NCBI RefSeq assembly: GCF_037023145.1
Contig: NZ_CP146091.1
Span: 806,001 to 870,000 of the forward strand
Direction of reading: 5' to 3'
DNA length: 64,000 bases
Origin: Ralstonia sp. RRA
GTDB lineage: Bacteria > Pseudomonadota > Gammaproteobacteria > Burkholderiales > Burkholderiaceae
Below, in pieces: positions 22,677 to 32,389 of the stretch (within the stretch, counting starts at the first letter, position 1; each line of letters opens with the position of its first letter). The notes below the pieces were generated by a model. It was not told the DNA's origin and made no database searches. It worked only from the letters and a program-made list of their open reading frames with translations. Made by a program: the position numbers and the translations under genes.

Positions 22677-23264
22677 ATGGAAAATCAACAGGTTAGCAGT
22701 GGTGTGGACACCCCAAAAAACCTTGAAATAGCAGTGTTAGGAGCGGGATGTTTTTGGTGCCTGGAAGCCGTGTTCCAGCAAGTGCAAGGCGTGCGCAGCG
22801 TGGTGTCCGGATACGAAGGTGGCCATGTTGACCACCCCAGCTATCGCGCCGTCTGTAATGGCGACACCGGCCATGCTGAAGTCGTGAAGGTGGAATTCGA
22901 CCCGGCGGTGATCCCCTACCGCGAGATCCTCGACATCTTCTTCGCCATCCACGACCCGACCACGCCGGATCGCCAGGGCAACGATGTCGGGCCGCAGTAC
23001 CGCTCGGCCATCTTTGCGCAATCGCCCGAGCAGTTGGCGACAGCGCGTAAGGCCATCGATGAACTTGGCGCCAGCGACATCTTCGAAGCGCCCATCGTGA
23101 CGGAGCTGGTGGATGCCAGCGACGGCAAGGTGACCTTCTGGCGTGCGGAAGACGAGCACCAGAACTACTTCCGCGATCACCCGGCGCAGGGCTACTGCGC
23201 ATTCGTCATCTCGCCCAAGGTGGCGAAATTCCGCAAGCAGTTCGCACACCGCTTGCAGGGCTAA
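22677..23264 (+). CDS. msrA: Peptide methionine sulfoxide reductase A with an element-supplied 5' end
   Basis: The enzyme reduces methionine-S-sulfoxide in oxidised proteins. The 195-residue frame starts at ATG 22677 (AAGGGTG upstream). It reaches the catalytic GCFWC at residues 24-28 and continues through [27 protein letters not shown] and the family C-terminus. The first 28 codons are AT-rich element sequence and the rest is GC-rich host sequence. The new N-terminus also begins MENQQ like the native one but is seven residues longer before the motif. All catalytic parts are present, so the protein should work. Confidence 0.95.
   Translation: MENQQVSSGVDTPKNLEIAVLGAGCFWCLEAVFQQVQGVRSVVSGYEGGHVDHPSYRAVCNGDTGHAEVVKVEFDPAVIPYREILDIFFAIHDPTTPDRQGNDVGPQYRSAIFAQSPEQLATARKAIDELGASDIFEAPIVTELVDASDGKVTFWRAEDEHQNYFRDHPAQGYCAFVISPKVAKFRKQFAHRLQG
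22746..22760 (+). other. Right attachment core (attR)
   Basis: GGATGTTTTTGGTGC encodes the same Gly-Cys-Phe-Trp-Cys as the left core but with AT-rich synonymous codons. GC-rich host sequence begins right after it (CTGGAAGCC). Twelve of 15 bases match the left core, including the final TGGTGC. Confidence 0.8.
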
Positions 23265-23286
23265 GAAGTGAAGGGCAGGGCCAGGG

Positions 23287-24375
23287 CTATGCTGCGTCTG
23301 CCGGCAGGCGCGCGGCGATGGCCTCGGCCAGCTTGATGCACGACAGCGGGGAAGATCCCTCGGCCTTGTTGCTGACCAGGATCGTCACCTTGCGCCCGGC
23401 AGCCAGCGCGGCCACCGCCATGTCGGCCAGCGTCTCGCGCGAGAACGGATCTTCATCGACGAGCTTGTCGAACGGTTTGTACGCCGCTTCGGCCTGCGCG
23501 TAGCGGTAGCGGCTGTTCAGGTTCCAGCGCACCACGAGCGGGCCGCCCGCACCTTCATCCAATAGCGCAACGGCCGCGGCTTGCCGGTCGACCGCCGGCA
23601 TCCGCTCATGCAGGCCAACGCAGTAGCGCACGCCTGCCGCGCGCAGCATCTTGATGAAGCGTGGCGTGAGCAGCGTGGCGTCGCGCAGTTCCACCGCATA
23701 AACGGCATCGGGATTGAGTTGCGGATCGAGCGGCGGCAGCGCGGCCAGGAACGCTTCGAGCCGTTCCACAAAGCCAGTGGCATCTTCAGCCAGCGCGCCC
23801 AGTGGCGAGAGCTGGAACACCAGCGGCCCGCACTGCGTGCCGAGCCCGCGCGTGGCCGGATCGACAAAATCGCGGATCGCGAACTCGGCATTCAGGAAGG
23901 CTGGGTTGGCCATGCGGCCGCGGCCGTCCAGCTCGCGAATCCACGCATCGCACACAGCGGCGGGTGCCTTTACCGCAAAGCGGAAATCCTCCGGCACGCT
24001 GGCTGCGTAGGCTACGTAATCCGCCAATGGAATCGGCGCATAGAAGCCACGGTCGATGCTGACCGTGCGCAGCAGCGGGTGTTGGGCGTACGCCGCCAAC
24101 CCCTTGCGCGCGAGCATCGAATCGGAATACTCGCCCGCATACACCAGCCCATCCCACCCCGGATACGACCACGACGACGTGCCAATGCGTAACCCATGCA
24201 GCCCGCGCAGCAGACGCTGCGCGAGCGCCGCCACGTCGGGCGCAACCGCGGCTGGCTGCACGCCCTGTCGGGTAGGAGGGCGCTTGGGTTTGGAAGCGGG
24301 TTTGGCTGATTCGGCCGCCGCAGCGTTGTCTTGCGGCGTGCCGAACAGATCGTCGAGGGGGGCGTTGGCGGTCAA
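23287..24375 (-). CDS. DUF72 family protein
   Basis: The 362-residue protein has a non-conserved Ala/Pro-rich lead of about 65 residues, then the DUF72 TIM-barrel-like domain beginning LRIGTSSWSYPGWDGLVYAGEY and including FRFAVKAP and CGPLVFQLSP. The biochemical role of DUF72 proteins is not established. The TTG at 24373-24375 is the longest start that avoids the upstream gene, but no good ribosome-binding site is seen, so the true start could be internal. It lies 4 bp after the upstream gene's stop and converges with msrA. Confidence 0.8.
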   Translation of the reverse strand: MTANAPLDDLFGTPQDNAAAAESAKPASKPKRPPTRQGVQPAAVAPDVAALAQRLLRGLHGLRIGTSSWSYPGWDGLVYAGEYSDSMLARKGLAAYAQHPLLRTVSIDRGFYAPIPLADYVAYAASVPEDFRFAVKAPAAVCDAWIRELDGRGRMANPAFLNAEFAIRDFVDPATRGLGTQCGPLVFQLSPLGALAEDATGFVERLEAFLAALPPLDPQLNPDAVYAVELRDATLLTPRFIKMLRAAGVRYCVGLHERMPAVDRQAAAVALLDEGAGGPLVVRWNLNSRYRYAQAEAAYKPFDKLVDEDPFSRETLADMAVAALAAGRKVTILVSNKAEGSSPLSCIKLAEAIAARLPADAA

Positions 24376-24379
24376 ACGG

Positions 24380-25600
24380 TCACGTGTAGATAAAGCGGCG
24401 CGACCACGGGATCGATGCCGCCGACTGGCCGGCCTTCTGCAGCACGGTCTGAAAGATCGAGATCTCGTCGGCGTCAAAGGCGTGTGCGCAGCCAGCCAGG
24501 TAGACCCGCCAGATGCGGTATTTCTTCTCGCCGACCATTGCGCGGATGGTGTCGCCGTTGGTCTCGAAGCGCTCGGCCCAGTGCTCGAGCGTGCGCGCAT
24601 AGTGGCGGCGCAGGCTTTCAACGTCAAGCGCCTCCAGGCCGCCATCCTGCGCGGCAGAGAGCGCGAGCGAGATATGCGGCAGTTCGCCCTGCGGGAAGAC
24701 GTAGCGGTCGATGAAATCGCCGCCACCCATCGAGGCTTCGCCGCCGTCCGGGTCGGTGGAGGTGATGCCGTGGTTCATGGCGATACCGCCATCGGCCAGC
24801 AGGTCGTGCATGCGGCGGAAATACCCCGGCAGGTTCTTGCGCCCGACGTGCTCGAACATGCCGACGCTGGTGATGCGGTCAAACTGGCCCGTGAGGTCTC
24901 GATAGTCCTGGATGCGGATTTCGATCTGGTCTTGCAGGCCTGCGGCGCGCACGCGTTCCGTGGCGAGGTCGTACTGGTTTTGCGACAGCGTCACGCCCAG
25001 ACAGCGCGCGCCGTACTTCTGCGCCGCGCGCAGTACCAGCGCACCCCAGCCGCAGCCGATGTCGAGCAATGTCTGCCCAGGCTGCAGGCGGATCTTGGTG
25101 AGGATGTGGTCGATCTTCTTCAACTGCGCTTCGTCGAGCGTTTCGTCGCCGTTCTCGAAGTAGGCGCAGGAATAGATCATGTTCTGGTCCAGCCACAGCT
25201 TGTAGAAGTCGTTGGAGACGTCGTAGTGGTACTGGATCGATTCCTTGTCGCCTTCCTTCGTGTGGGCGAAGTGGCGCACCACGCGGGCCAGCGCATTTCC
25301 GCTGGTGGTGGCGGCCGAGGTGGCTAAACCGTAGGCGACGTTGATGATGTCAGCCAGCTTGCCGTCCAGGTCGATCTTTTCCTGAACGTAAGCCTCGCCG
25401 AGGTTGTTGAGTGTGGGGGACAGCAGCAGCGGCAGGGCGCTGGCTTCGCGCACGGTGAGCGTGACGCGCGGTTGGTCGAAACGGCCCAGTTCGTACTGGT
25501 CACCGTTCCATAGACGCAGACGGATCGGGAGGTTGGCGGACTCGCGGATCTCCTTGATCCAGTGCTCGAGTTTGCGGTCAATCGCCTGATGGAAAAGCAT
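24380..25600 (-). CDS. cfa: Cyclopropane-fatty-acyl-phospholipid synthase
   Basis: The SAM-dependent enzyme adds a methylene bridge to unsaturated membrane fatty acids. The 406-residue protein has the N-terminal lipid-binding region and then the family segments QYHYDVSNDFYKLWLDQNMIYSCAYF, the SAM site LLDIGCGWGALVLRAA, and a C-terminal ALTxxHWxxRFE-like helix (ARTLEHWAERFE). Length is normal for the family. It is probably cotranscribed with the DUF72 gene downstream. Confidence 0.93.
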   Translation of the reverse strand: MLFHQAIDRKLEHWIKEIRESANLPIRLRLWNGDQYELGRFDQPRVTLTVREASALPLLLSPTLNNLGEAYVQEKIDLDGKLADIINVAYGLATSAATTSGNALARVVRHFAHTKEGDKESIQYHYDVSNDFYKLWLDQNMIYSCAYFENGDETLDEAQLKKIDHILTKIRLQPGQTLLDIGCGWGALVLRAAQKYGARCLGVTLSQNQYDLATERVRAAGLQDQIEIRIQDYRDLTGQFDRITSVGMFEHVGRKNLPGYFRRMHDLLADGGIAMNHGITSTDPDGGEASMGGGDFIDRYVFPQGELPHISLALSAAQDGGLEALDVESLRRHYARTLEHWAERFETNGDTIRAMVGEKKYRIWRVYLAGCAHAFDADEISIFQTVLQKAGQSAASIPWSRRFIYT

Positions 25601-25821
25601 GTCAACGCCTCCCTGATGTGCAGATTATCGGGACGAGCCTTCGGATTGCCGCCCGAACGGATCACAACGCATCACATTAGCTTACGACAAACTTTTCCAT
25701 GCTGCTGTGCGGGTCTTACGGGCGGCGCGAGGCCCTCTCCATATGGCAGCAAGCGCCATGCCGGGATGACGCAATGCGCAATAAATCATTGCGCCCGAAG
25801 CGACATTCGGGCCACACCCGA

Positions 25822-26460
25822 TCAGGGGGCCAGGCGGGCGATCTTCCAGGTGCCGTCGGCTTGCTTGCGATATTCCAGCCGATCGTGCAGGCGCGACGGG
25901 CGGCCTTGCCAGAACTCCAGGCACTCGGGCAGCAACCGGTAGCCCCCCCAATGCGGCGGGCGGGGCGGGGTGTCGCCAAAACGCTGCTTGTATTCGGCTT
26001 CGCGAGCCTCCAGCGTGGCGCGGTCGGGCACTTCGCTGCTTTGCTCCGATGCCCAAGCACCCAGGCGTGAGCCCAGCGGACGCGAGTGGTAGTAGGCATC
26101 GCTCTCGGCTTCCGACACTTTCTCGACGATGCCCTGGATGCGCACCTGGCGCTCCAGCCCAATCCAGTGGAACAGCAATGCCGCGTGCGGGTTGGCGGCC
26201 AGTTCCTCGCCCTTGTGGCTGGCGTAGTTGGTGAAGAAGGTGAAACCGCGCTCGTCCAGGTTCTTGAGCAGGACGATGCGGGCCGACGGCTGGCCGTGCG
26301 CGTCGACCGTGGCGAGCGACATGGCGTTGACCTCGGCCACTTCGGCCTTGAGCGCTTCGTCAAACCAGCGGCGGAACTGGCGCAACGGGTTGGCGTCGAC
26401 GTCGGCAATGTCGAGCGAGGCGCGGGCGTATTCAGTGCGGATATCGGCGATGGAGGTCAT
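25822..26460 (-). CDS. pdxH: Pyridoxamine/pyridoxine 5'-phosphate oxidase
   Basis: This FMN enzyme makes pyridoxal 5'-phosphate. From the ATG complementary to 26458-26460 it has 212 residues, the family length, and shows [53 protein letters not shown] and a C-terminal [28 protein letters not shown] longer frame upstream lacks support. The 220-bp gap to cfa shows no gene. Confidence 0.95.
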   Translation of the reverse strand: MTSIADIRTEYARASLDIADVDANPLRQFRRWFDEALKAEVAEVNAMSLATVDAHGQPSARIVLLKNLDERGFTFFTNYASHKGEELAANPHAALLFHWIGLERQVRIQGIVEKVSEAESDAYYHSRPLGSRLGAWASEQSSEVPDRATLEAREAEYKQRFGDTPPRPPHWGGYRLLPECLEFWQGRPSRLHDRLEYRKQADGTWKIARLAP

Positions 26461-26665
26461 GGTGCAAGAGGAAGCGACATGCGAACGGGCCGAGTATAGA
26501 CAAACGCGGCCGACCGCCATTTGCGCATACGCAAGGGTTGCCTGGCACGGTTCGCGCTTGTGCCGGGGTTCTGGCGATCTGCGGAACGCCGCCTATATTG
26601 GCAATTCGGGCCGCGCGGCAGCACGCTCGCCCGATCCCCCGCAAAAGTTGCAAGAGGATGTCGAA

Positions 26666-27160
26666 ATGGCCACCCCTTCTCCTTCCCCTGAACCCGCAGA
26701 GGCGCCTTTCGGGTTGACGCGCCGCCAGTGGTTGCAGGGCACGCTGGCCGTTGCGGCTGCCGGGCTGGTCGGCTCGCAGGTGCTGCGCGCGGTGGCGCAG
26801 GCCCCAGGTGAGCCGCTCGAAGCGTTCATGGCCTTGTCACAGGCGTTGACGGCCCGGCCGACGCTGGACCGTGCCGTCGGCACGCGCTTGCTGGCGGCGC
26901 TCGGCAAGCCGGGCAGCGACTTTGTCGCGCAGTTGCGGCCGCTGGCGCAATCGCTGGCGGCCGGCACGCTCTCCGAGGCGCAGCAGAAGACCGCGCTGCG
27001 CATTCTGGAGGCGTGGTACCTGGGCGTGGTCGACGGCAACGTTGTCACGTACGAACAGGCGCTGATGTACAGCGTGGTGTCCGATACGCTGGTCATCCGC
27101 ACGTATTGCCCCAACCAGCCCGGCTTCTGGGCCGAGCCCCCCGTCGAGAGGCAAGCCTGA
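26666..27160 (+). CDS. FAD-dependent glucose dehydrogenase, gamma (small, Tat) subunit
   Basis: The 164-residue protein has a twin-arginine signal (LTRRQWLQGTLAVAAAGL, residues 15-32). Its C-terminal end is characteristic (ILEAWYLGVVDGNVVTYEQAL, SDTLVIRTYCPNQPGFW, VERQA) and very close to the Burkholderia cepacia FAD-GDH gamma subunit as I recall it. This subunit carries the catalytic subunit across the inner membrane through Tat. Its stop overlaps the next start by one base. It is first in a three-gene operon. Confidence 0.9.
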   Translation: MATPSPSPEPAEAPFGLTRRQWLQGTLAVAAAGLVGSQVLRAVAQAPGEPLEAFMALSQALTARPTLDRAVGTRLLAALGKPGSDFVAQLRPLAQSLAAGTLSEAQQKTALRILEAWYLGVVDGNVVTYEQALMYSVVSDTLVIRTYCPNQPGFWAEPPVERQA

Positions 27161-28770
27161 TGCCCGATACCCAACAAGCCGATATCGTTGTGGTCGGCTC
27201 CGGCGTGGCCGGCGCGCTCGTGGCGTACGAACTGGCCCGCGCAGGCAAGTCGGTACTGATGCTCGAAGCGGGCCCGCGCCTGCCGCGCTGGGAGATCGTC
27301 GAGCGCTTCCGCAATCAGGCCGACAAGATGGATTTCATGGCGCCGTATCCGTCCACGCCGTGGGCGCCGCATCCGGAGTACGGCCCGCCCAACAACTACC
27401 TGATCCTCAAGGGCGAGCACAAATTCAACTCGCAGTACATCCGCGCGGTGGGCGGCACGACGTGGCACTGGGCGGCATCCACCTGGCGCTTTCTGCCGAA
27501 CGATTTCAAGCTGCGCAGCGTGTACGGCATCGCGCGCGACTGGCCCTTGCAGTACAGCGATCTGGAGCGCTACTACGGCCGCGCAGAAGAAGCGCTCGGT
27601 GTGTGGGGCCCGAATGATGAGGAGCTTGGCTCCCCGCGCAGCCAGCCGTATCCGATGACCCCGCTGCCGCTATCGTTCAACGAGCGCACCATCAAGGAAG
27701 CGCTCAACGGGTACGACCCGGACTTCCACGTGGTGACCGAGCCGGTGGCGCGCAACAGCCGCCCCTACGATGGCCGACCGACCTGCTGCGGCAACAACAA
27801 TTGCATGCCGATCTGCCCGATTGGGGCGATGTACAACGGCATCTTCCATGTGGAGAAGGCTGAGCAGGCCGGTGCACGCCTGATCGAAAACGCGGTGGTC
27901 TTCAGGCTGGAAGTCGGCGCCAACAAGCGCATCGTGGCCGCACGCTACAAGGATGCGAAGGGCGTCGAACACCGCGTGGAAGGCAAGTGGTTCGTGCTGG
28001 CTGCCAACGGTATCGAGACGCCCAAACTGATGTTGATGTCCACCAGCCAGGACTTTCCCAAGGGCGTGGGCAACAGCTCAGACATGGTGGGCCGCAACCT
28101 GATGGACCACCCCGGCACCGGCGTGAGCTTCTATGCCGACCGCAAGCTGTGGCCGGGGCGCGGGCCACAGGAGATGACCTCGCTGATCGGCTTTCGCGAC
28201 GGGCCGTTCCGCGCCACGCAGGCGGGCAAGAAGCTGCACCTGTCGAACATCTCGCGCATTGAGCAGGAGACGCAGCGCATCTTCAAGGAGGGCAAGCTCA
28301 TTAAGCCCGCCGAACTGGATGCGCGCATTCGCGATCAGGCCGCACGCTATGTGGAGTTCGACAGCTTTCACGAGATCCTGCCGCTGCCCGAGAACCGCAT
28401 CGTGCCGAGCGCGACCGAGGTCGACGCGATCGGCATTCCTCGCCCCGAGATCACCTACCACATCGACGACTACGTCAAACGCAGCGCCGTGCACACGCGT
28501 GAGGTCTACGCCACGGCCGCCAAGGTGCTGGGCGGCACCGATGTGCAGTTCAACGATGACTTCGCGCCCAACAACCACATCACCGGCGCAACCATCATGG
28601 GTGCGGACCCGAAGGATTCTGTGGTCGACAAGGACTGCCGCACGTTCGACCACCCGAACCTGTTCATCAGCAGCAGTTCCACCATGCCCACGGTGGGCAC
28701 TGTCAACGTGACGCTGACCATCGCAGCGCTGGCGTTGCGCATTGCCGATCAACTGAAGAAGGAGGCGTGA
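27160..28770 (+). CDS. FAD-dependent glucose dehydrogenase, alpha (catalytic) subunit
   Basis: The 536-residue GMC-type oxidoreductase oxidises sugar (glucose in the B. cepacia enzyme) in the periplasm and passes electrons to the cytochrome subunit. Visible are the FAD-binding VVVGSGVAGALVA, the long GPPNNYLILKGEHKFNSQYIRAVGG segment, and the cysteine motif CCGNNNCMPIC that holds the 3Fe-4S cluster. The active-site histidine/asparagine region is near FAPNNHITGATIMG and TMPTVGTVNVTLT. It has no signal of its own. Substrate preference (glucose versus other sugars or polyols) is inferred from resemblance. Confidence 0.92.
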   Translation: MPDTQQADIVVVGSGVAGALVAYELARAGKSVLMLEAGPRLPRWEIVERFRNQADKMDFMAPYPSTPWAPHPEYGPPNNYLILKGEHKFNSQYIRAVGGTTWHWAASTWRFLPNDFKLRSVYGIARDWPLQYSDLERYYGRAEEALGVWGPNDEELGSPRSQPYPMTPLPLSFNERTIKEALNGYDPDFHVVTEPVARNSRPYDGRPTCCGNNNCMPICPIGAMYNGIFHVEKAEQAGARLIENAVVFRLEVGANKRIVAARYKDAKGVEHRVEGKWFVLAANGIETPKLMLMSTSQDFPKGVGNSSDMVGRNLMDHPGTGVSFYADRKLWPGRGPQEMTSLIGFRDGPFRATQAGKKLHLSNISRIEQETQRIFKEGKLIKPAELDARIRDQAARYVEFDSFHEILPLPENRIVPSATEVDAIGIPRPEITYHIDDYVKRSAVHTREVYATAAKVLGGTDVQFNDDFAPNNHITGATIMGADPKDSVVDKDCRTFDHPNLFISSSSTMPTVGTVNVTLTIAALALRIADQLKKEA

Positions 28771-28771
28771 G

Positions 28772-30040
28772 ATGAAAGCGATCGCCTTTTTCCTGTTGCT
28801 TGCCGGCGTGGCGACTGTCGCTTCCGCCAAGGACGCACCGGCCGACACTGCGCAGATCAAGCGCGGCGAATATCTCGCCATTGCTGCCGATTGCGCAGCC
28901 TGCCACACGGCGCCGGGCGGCAAGGCTTTTGCGGGTGGCTTGCCGATGCCGATTCCGATGCTCGGCACGATCTACACCAGCAACATCACGCCCGATGAGA
29001 AGACCGGGATCGGCAAATGGAGCTACGAAGATTTCGAGCGGGCTGTGCGCAAGGGCGTGGACGACGATGGCGACAACCTGTATCCGGCCATGCCGTATCC
29101 CTCGTACGCGAAGATCAACGACGCGGACATGCGCGATCTCTACGCGTATTTCCGCTACGGCGTGCCGGCCGTGCAGAACGATCCGCCGCCCAGCACGATC
29201 CGCTGGCCGTTGAACGTGCGCTGGCCGCTCAAGCTGTGGAACCTGGTCTTCCTCAAGAGCGAGCCGTACATCCCCAGGGGCGACAAGACGCCGACTTGGA
29301 ATCGCGGTGCCTACCTGATGCAGGGCCTCGCGCACTGCGGCACGTGCCACACGCCGCGCGGCTTTGCCATGCAGGAGAAGGCGATGGACGAGCGTGGCAA
29401 GGGCTATTTGTCGGGATCGACGCTGGCGGGCTGGACAGCGTTCAACATTACGTCTGACCCCATCAGCGGCATCGGCGCGTGGAAACCCGAGCAGGTTGTG
29501 CAGTACCTGCGCACCGGCAGCGTGCCGGGCGTGGCACAGGCAGCCGGGCCGATGGGCGAGGCGGTGCAGCACAGCTTCTCGCGCATGACTGAACGCGACA
29601 TCCTGGCGATGGCGGAGTACCTGCGCACCGTGCCCGCCGTCAGCAATAACCTGGAGCGCGCGCGGCAGGACTGGGGCAAGCCCGCCACCGACGTGATCGC
29701 GCTGCGCGGCAAACCGATCGAAACCACCATCGACGCAGCACGCCTGTATCTCGGCAACTGCGCCACCTGCCATCAGGCCGATGGACGCGGCACCCCCGAT
29801 GGCTACTACCCGCCGTTGCTGCACAACTCCACGGTGGGGGCGCGGGACACGGGCAACCTGGTGCAGGTGATCCTGCATGGCATCGAGCGCAAGGCCGGGG
29901 ATCGGCACATCGGCATGCCCGCGTTCGGGCGCGCGCTGTCAGACGCGCAACTCGCAGCGCTGACAAACTATGTGACACGGCAGTTTGGTGATCCGGCCAC
30001 GCCGCAGATGACGGCAGAGGGGATTGCGAAGCAGCGCTGA
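28772..30040 (+). CDS. Triheme cytochrome c subunit of the sugar dehydrogenase
   Basis: The 422-residue protein has a cleavable signal (MKAIAFFLLLAGVATVASA) and three heme c sites: CAACH near residue 43, CGTCH near 190 and CATCH near 330. It takes electrons from the catalytic subunit to the quinone pool or an electrode-like acceptor. It begins one base after the catalytic gene's stop and completes the gamma-alpha-beta operon. Confidence 0.93.
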   Translation: MKAIAFFLLLAGVATVASAKDAPADTAQIKRGEYLAIAADCAACHTAPGGKAFAGGLPMPIPMLGTIYTSNITPDEKTGIGKWSYEDFERAVRKGVDDDGDNLYPAMPYPSYAKINDADMRDLYAYFRYGVPAVQNDPPPSTIRWPLNVRWPLKLWNLVFLKSEPYIPRGDKTPTWNRGAYLMQGLAHCGTCHTPRGFAMQEKAMDERGKGYLSGSTLAGWTAFNITSDPISGIGAWKPEQVVQYLRTGSVPGVAQAAGPMGEAVQHSFSRMTERDILAMAEYLRTVPAVSNNLERARQDWGKPATDVIALRGKPIETTIDAARLYLGNCATCHQADGRGTPDGYYPPLLHNSTVGARDTGNLVQVILHGIERKAGDRHIGMPAFGRALSDAQLAALTNYVTRQFGDPATPQMTAEGIAKQR

Positions 30041-30050
30041 ATCATCAGCC

Positions 30051-32306
30051 TTAGCCGCCGCTCGTCAGCGGATCGCGCGCGGGCGGCGTGCTTGTGTGCG
30101 GGGCGGGCTGCGCCGATTTCAAATCGCCCTCGGGTGTGCGCCCCGGGTTATTGCTGCGATAGGTCTTGCCTGGCGGCGGGGCAGTGGGACGCTGGCGCAC
30201 GTCTGCCAGCAGCTTGACGCAGGGGCTGTCCGGGGAGGGTTTGAGTTCCAGCACCGGCAGCACCGCCGCCACCGGCGCGGCAAAGGCGAGCGCCACCGCA
30301 CCGCCTGCGCGCAGCGCCACCACGGCCGGGTTGATCGACACATCCGGATGCTTGTACGTGCCCTTCACATACAGCGGCGTGCGCAGCGAGAGCACGCGCA
30401 GCCCCTTCGAATCCGGATGGATGGTGAAGTCCAGCGCCTCCTGCTTGAAGCTCGTCGCACCGGTCACGTCGATCACGGCATCCTGCGTGTCCACCACAAA
30501 GGTGCGCGCCTGCGCCAAACCGTTGCTCACCGCAAAGTCGCCGGCCGCGCAGTTGATGGTGACCTGCTTGTCGCCAAAGAGCTTGGTGAGGATCACGTTC
30601 CCGACGTTCAACCCCATCGCTTCGAGGATGAACTTGCTGATGGTGCCTTGCTCCACGAGCACCTTCATCTCGCCGTTGGACGAGCCGAGCAGCGTGGCAA
30701 CCGAGTTGCCGGTGGCGGACAGGCGTGCGTCGCCGTTGATCTCGCCCACACTGGCGCGCATCGATTCGATCTTCGGGAACAACTGCTTGATCTTGAAATG
30801 CCGCGCTGCCAATGCCGCGCGTGCCTGCATCGGCGTGGCATGGCCATCGAGCTGGATGTTGGAGGTGAGCGTGCCGCCCGCAATGCCGAAGTTGAGCGGA
30901 TCGAGCGTAAGCACCGCGTCCTGCAGCTTGACGTGCGTGACGAGGTGGTCGATCGGCAGGTCGGTGCTGTGGATGATGCGCTCGCCGGTGAATTTCACGT
31001 CGGCGTCGATGGCGTTCCAGCGGTCGGTGCGGAAGGGCTCGACTGGCAGCACCTTGTCGGCCGGCTGGCGCACGGTCTTTTCGCTGGCTTCGGCACCGGG
31101 GTCAGCGCGTTTGGCCTTGCTGGCGTTGGAGTCAGCACCGATGATCGGCGCGAGGTCGGCAAACAGCAGTTGGTGCGAGACCAGCTCGCCGGTCAACAGC
31201 GGGCGTGGCTCGCGCATCGCGAAGGTGAGCGAGCCGCTCAGGTCGGAACCGCCCACGCGGCCAGTGAACTTCTCGTAGCGCCAAGTTGAGCCCTGTTTGC
31301 GCAGCTCGCCGATGAGGTGGCCGCGTGTGTCGAAGGGCGGCGTATCGGGCAGCACCACGCCGGTCAGCGGATACAGGTGCGCCATACTCGCGCCGGAAAG
31401 GTGCAGGCGCAGGTCCAGCGCGGTCAGGCTAGCCGGGTTGGTGAGCGTGCCCGCCAAGTCGATGCGTGTCTTGCCGACCGTCACATCGGCCTGCAACGGG
31501 TAGGGGCGGCCGGCGTCCTGCAAGCGCAGCACGCCACCAGCCTTGCCACTGCCGCTGATGGCGGCGTTGTTGTAGGTGCCCTTGACCGTCCAGGCGATGC
31601 CGTAAGGTTGCTGCGGGTCAGGCGCGACCGGCGCCTTGGCGGCGGCATCGGAGGCTGTGGGGCCGGAAGCGGTAGGCACCTGGGCCGGTTGCTCGTCGCT
31701 CTTGATGGTCGTGCCATTGGCGGCGGTGTACAGCACTTGGTTGTCGACCGTATCGATGGTGGCTGCCAGATGGATGCGCTTCATGTCGTCATCCAGCGCC
31801 AGCGCGCCCTTGCTGAAGGCGATTTCGCGCAGTTCCAGCTTCCAGTCGGAGGGCTTGTTGTCGTTGCCGCCGGCGAGGTCGAACGTCCAGTTGTTACGGT
31901 TCTGCTTGTCGCGCTCCAGTGCAATGGCCGGCGTATCCAGCGTGACACTCGGGATGACGATGCGGTGCGCCAGCAGCGGCAGTGCTTCCAGCACGAAGGT
32001 GAGTTGGTGGATCGTCGCCACATGCGGCTGCTTGGTCCAATCCGGATTGCCGACGGTGATGTCATTGGCGATCAGGCGTGGCCAGGGCACATAGGCACGC
32101 CAACCGGTTTCGCCTTCGGGCTTCTTCCACGTCAGCATCAGGTCGCCGTTGATGGCGAACGCACGGCCGATCGCTTGCGAGACGTGGTCGTTCAGGTACG
32201 GCTTGGCGCGGTTCCAGTCGAACGTCAGCACAAAGATGACCGCCGCTGCCACGATGACAACGGGCGAGATGACCAGTCCGAGGGCAAGTTTGCCGGAGGT
32301 TCGCAT
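30051..32306 (-). CDS. AsmA-family inner-membrane-anchored protein
   Basis: The 751-residue protein has one N-terminal span (LALGLVISPVVIVAAAVIFVLTF). A large periplasmic AsmA-type region follows, with the typical N-terminal pattern (NGDLMLTWKKPEGETGW..., PRLIANDITVGNPDW) and a C-terminal AsmA_2-like part (LEAMGLNVGNVILTKLFGDKQVTINCAAGDFAV). AsmA-like proteins are implicated in lipid transport to the outer membrane. The start is the ATG complementary to 32304-32306, which places the span at the N-terminus. The C-terminal 50 residues are Pro/Thr-rich. Confidence 0.9.
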   Translation of the reverse strand: MRTSGKLALGLVISPVVIVAAAVIFVLTFDWNRAKPYLNDHVSQAIGRAFAINGDLMLTWKKPEGETGWRAYVPWPRLIANDITVGNPDWTKQPHVATIHQLTFVLEALPLLAHRIVIPSVTLDTPAIALERDKQNRNNWTFDLAGGNDNKPSDWKLELREIAFSKGALALDDDMKRIHLAATIDTVDNQVLYTAANGTTIKSDEQPAQVPTASGPTASDAAAKAPVAPDPQQPYGIAWTVKGTYNNAAISGSGKAGGVLRLQDAGRPYPLQADVTVGKTRIDLAGTLTNPASLTALDLRLHLSGASMAHLYPLTGVVLPDTPPFDTRGHLIGELRKQGSTWRYEKFTGRVGGSDLSGSLTFAMREPRPLLTGELVSHQLLFADLAPIIGADSNASKAKRADPGAEASEKTVRQPADKVLPVEPFRTDRWNAIDADVKFTGERIIHSTDLPIDHLVTHVKLQDAVLTLDPLNFGIAGGTLTSNIQLDGHATPMQARAALAARHFKIKQLFPKIESMRASVGEINGDARLSATGNSVATLLGSSNGEMKVLVEQGTISKFILEAMGLNVGNVILTKLFGDKQVTINCAAGDFAVSNGLAQARTFVVDTQDAVIDVTGATSFKQEALDFTIHPDSKGLRVLSLRTPLYVKGTYKHPDVSINPAVVALRAGGAVALAFAAPVAAVLPVLELKPSPDSPCVKLLADVRQRPTAPPPGKTYRSNNPGRTPEGDLKSAQPAPHTSTPPARDPLTSGG

Positions 32307-32389
32307 GGGTCTTGTTATGGGTTTGGCACGTAAAAATCCGACTCGCCGCATTGATATATAGTTCGGCGCAGTCCCGATTCAATTGTGTC

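Larger units (their letters stand above)
4001..22760. mobile_element. Integrative and mobilizable element inserted in msrA (about 18.75 kb)
   Basis: The segment is strikingly AT-rich (by eye about one third G+C against nearly two thirds in the host). It is bounded by near-identical 15-bp cores (GGCTGCTTCTGGTGC at the left, GGATGTTTTTGGTGC at the right) and carries a tyrosine recombinase just inside the right end. It encodes a replication-type helicase, a MobF relaxase, a coupling protein, an oriT-like region and two orphan I-type secretion proteins. It lacks an ATPase-driven mating pore of its own. No capsid, terminase or tail genes are seen, so it is not a prophage. No known resistance or metabolic cargo is recognised. 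Confidence 0.9.

Noticed and set aside
4001..22760. Prophage or satellite phage
   Set aside because: No capsid, portal, terminase, tail or lysis genes are seen, while relaxase, coupling protein and secretion subunits point to conjugative mobilization.
22677..23264. msrA as an interrupted, dead gene
   Set aside because: The element restores a start codon, ribosome-binding site and catalytic motif in frame, so the gene is intact.
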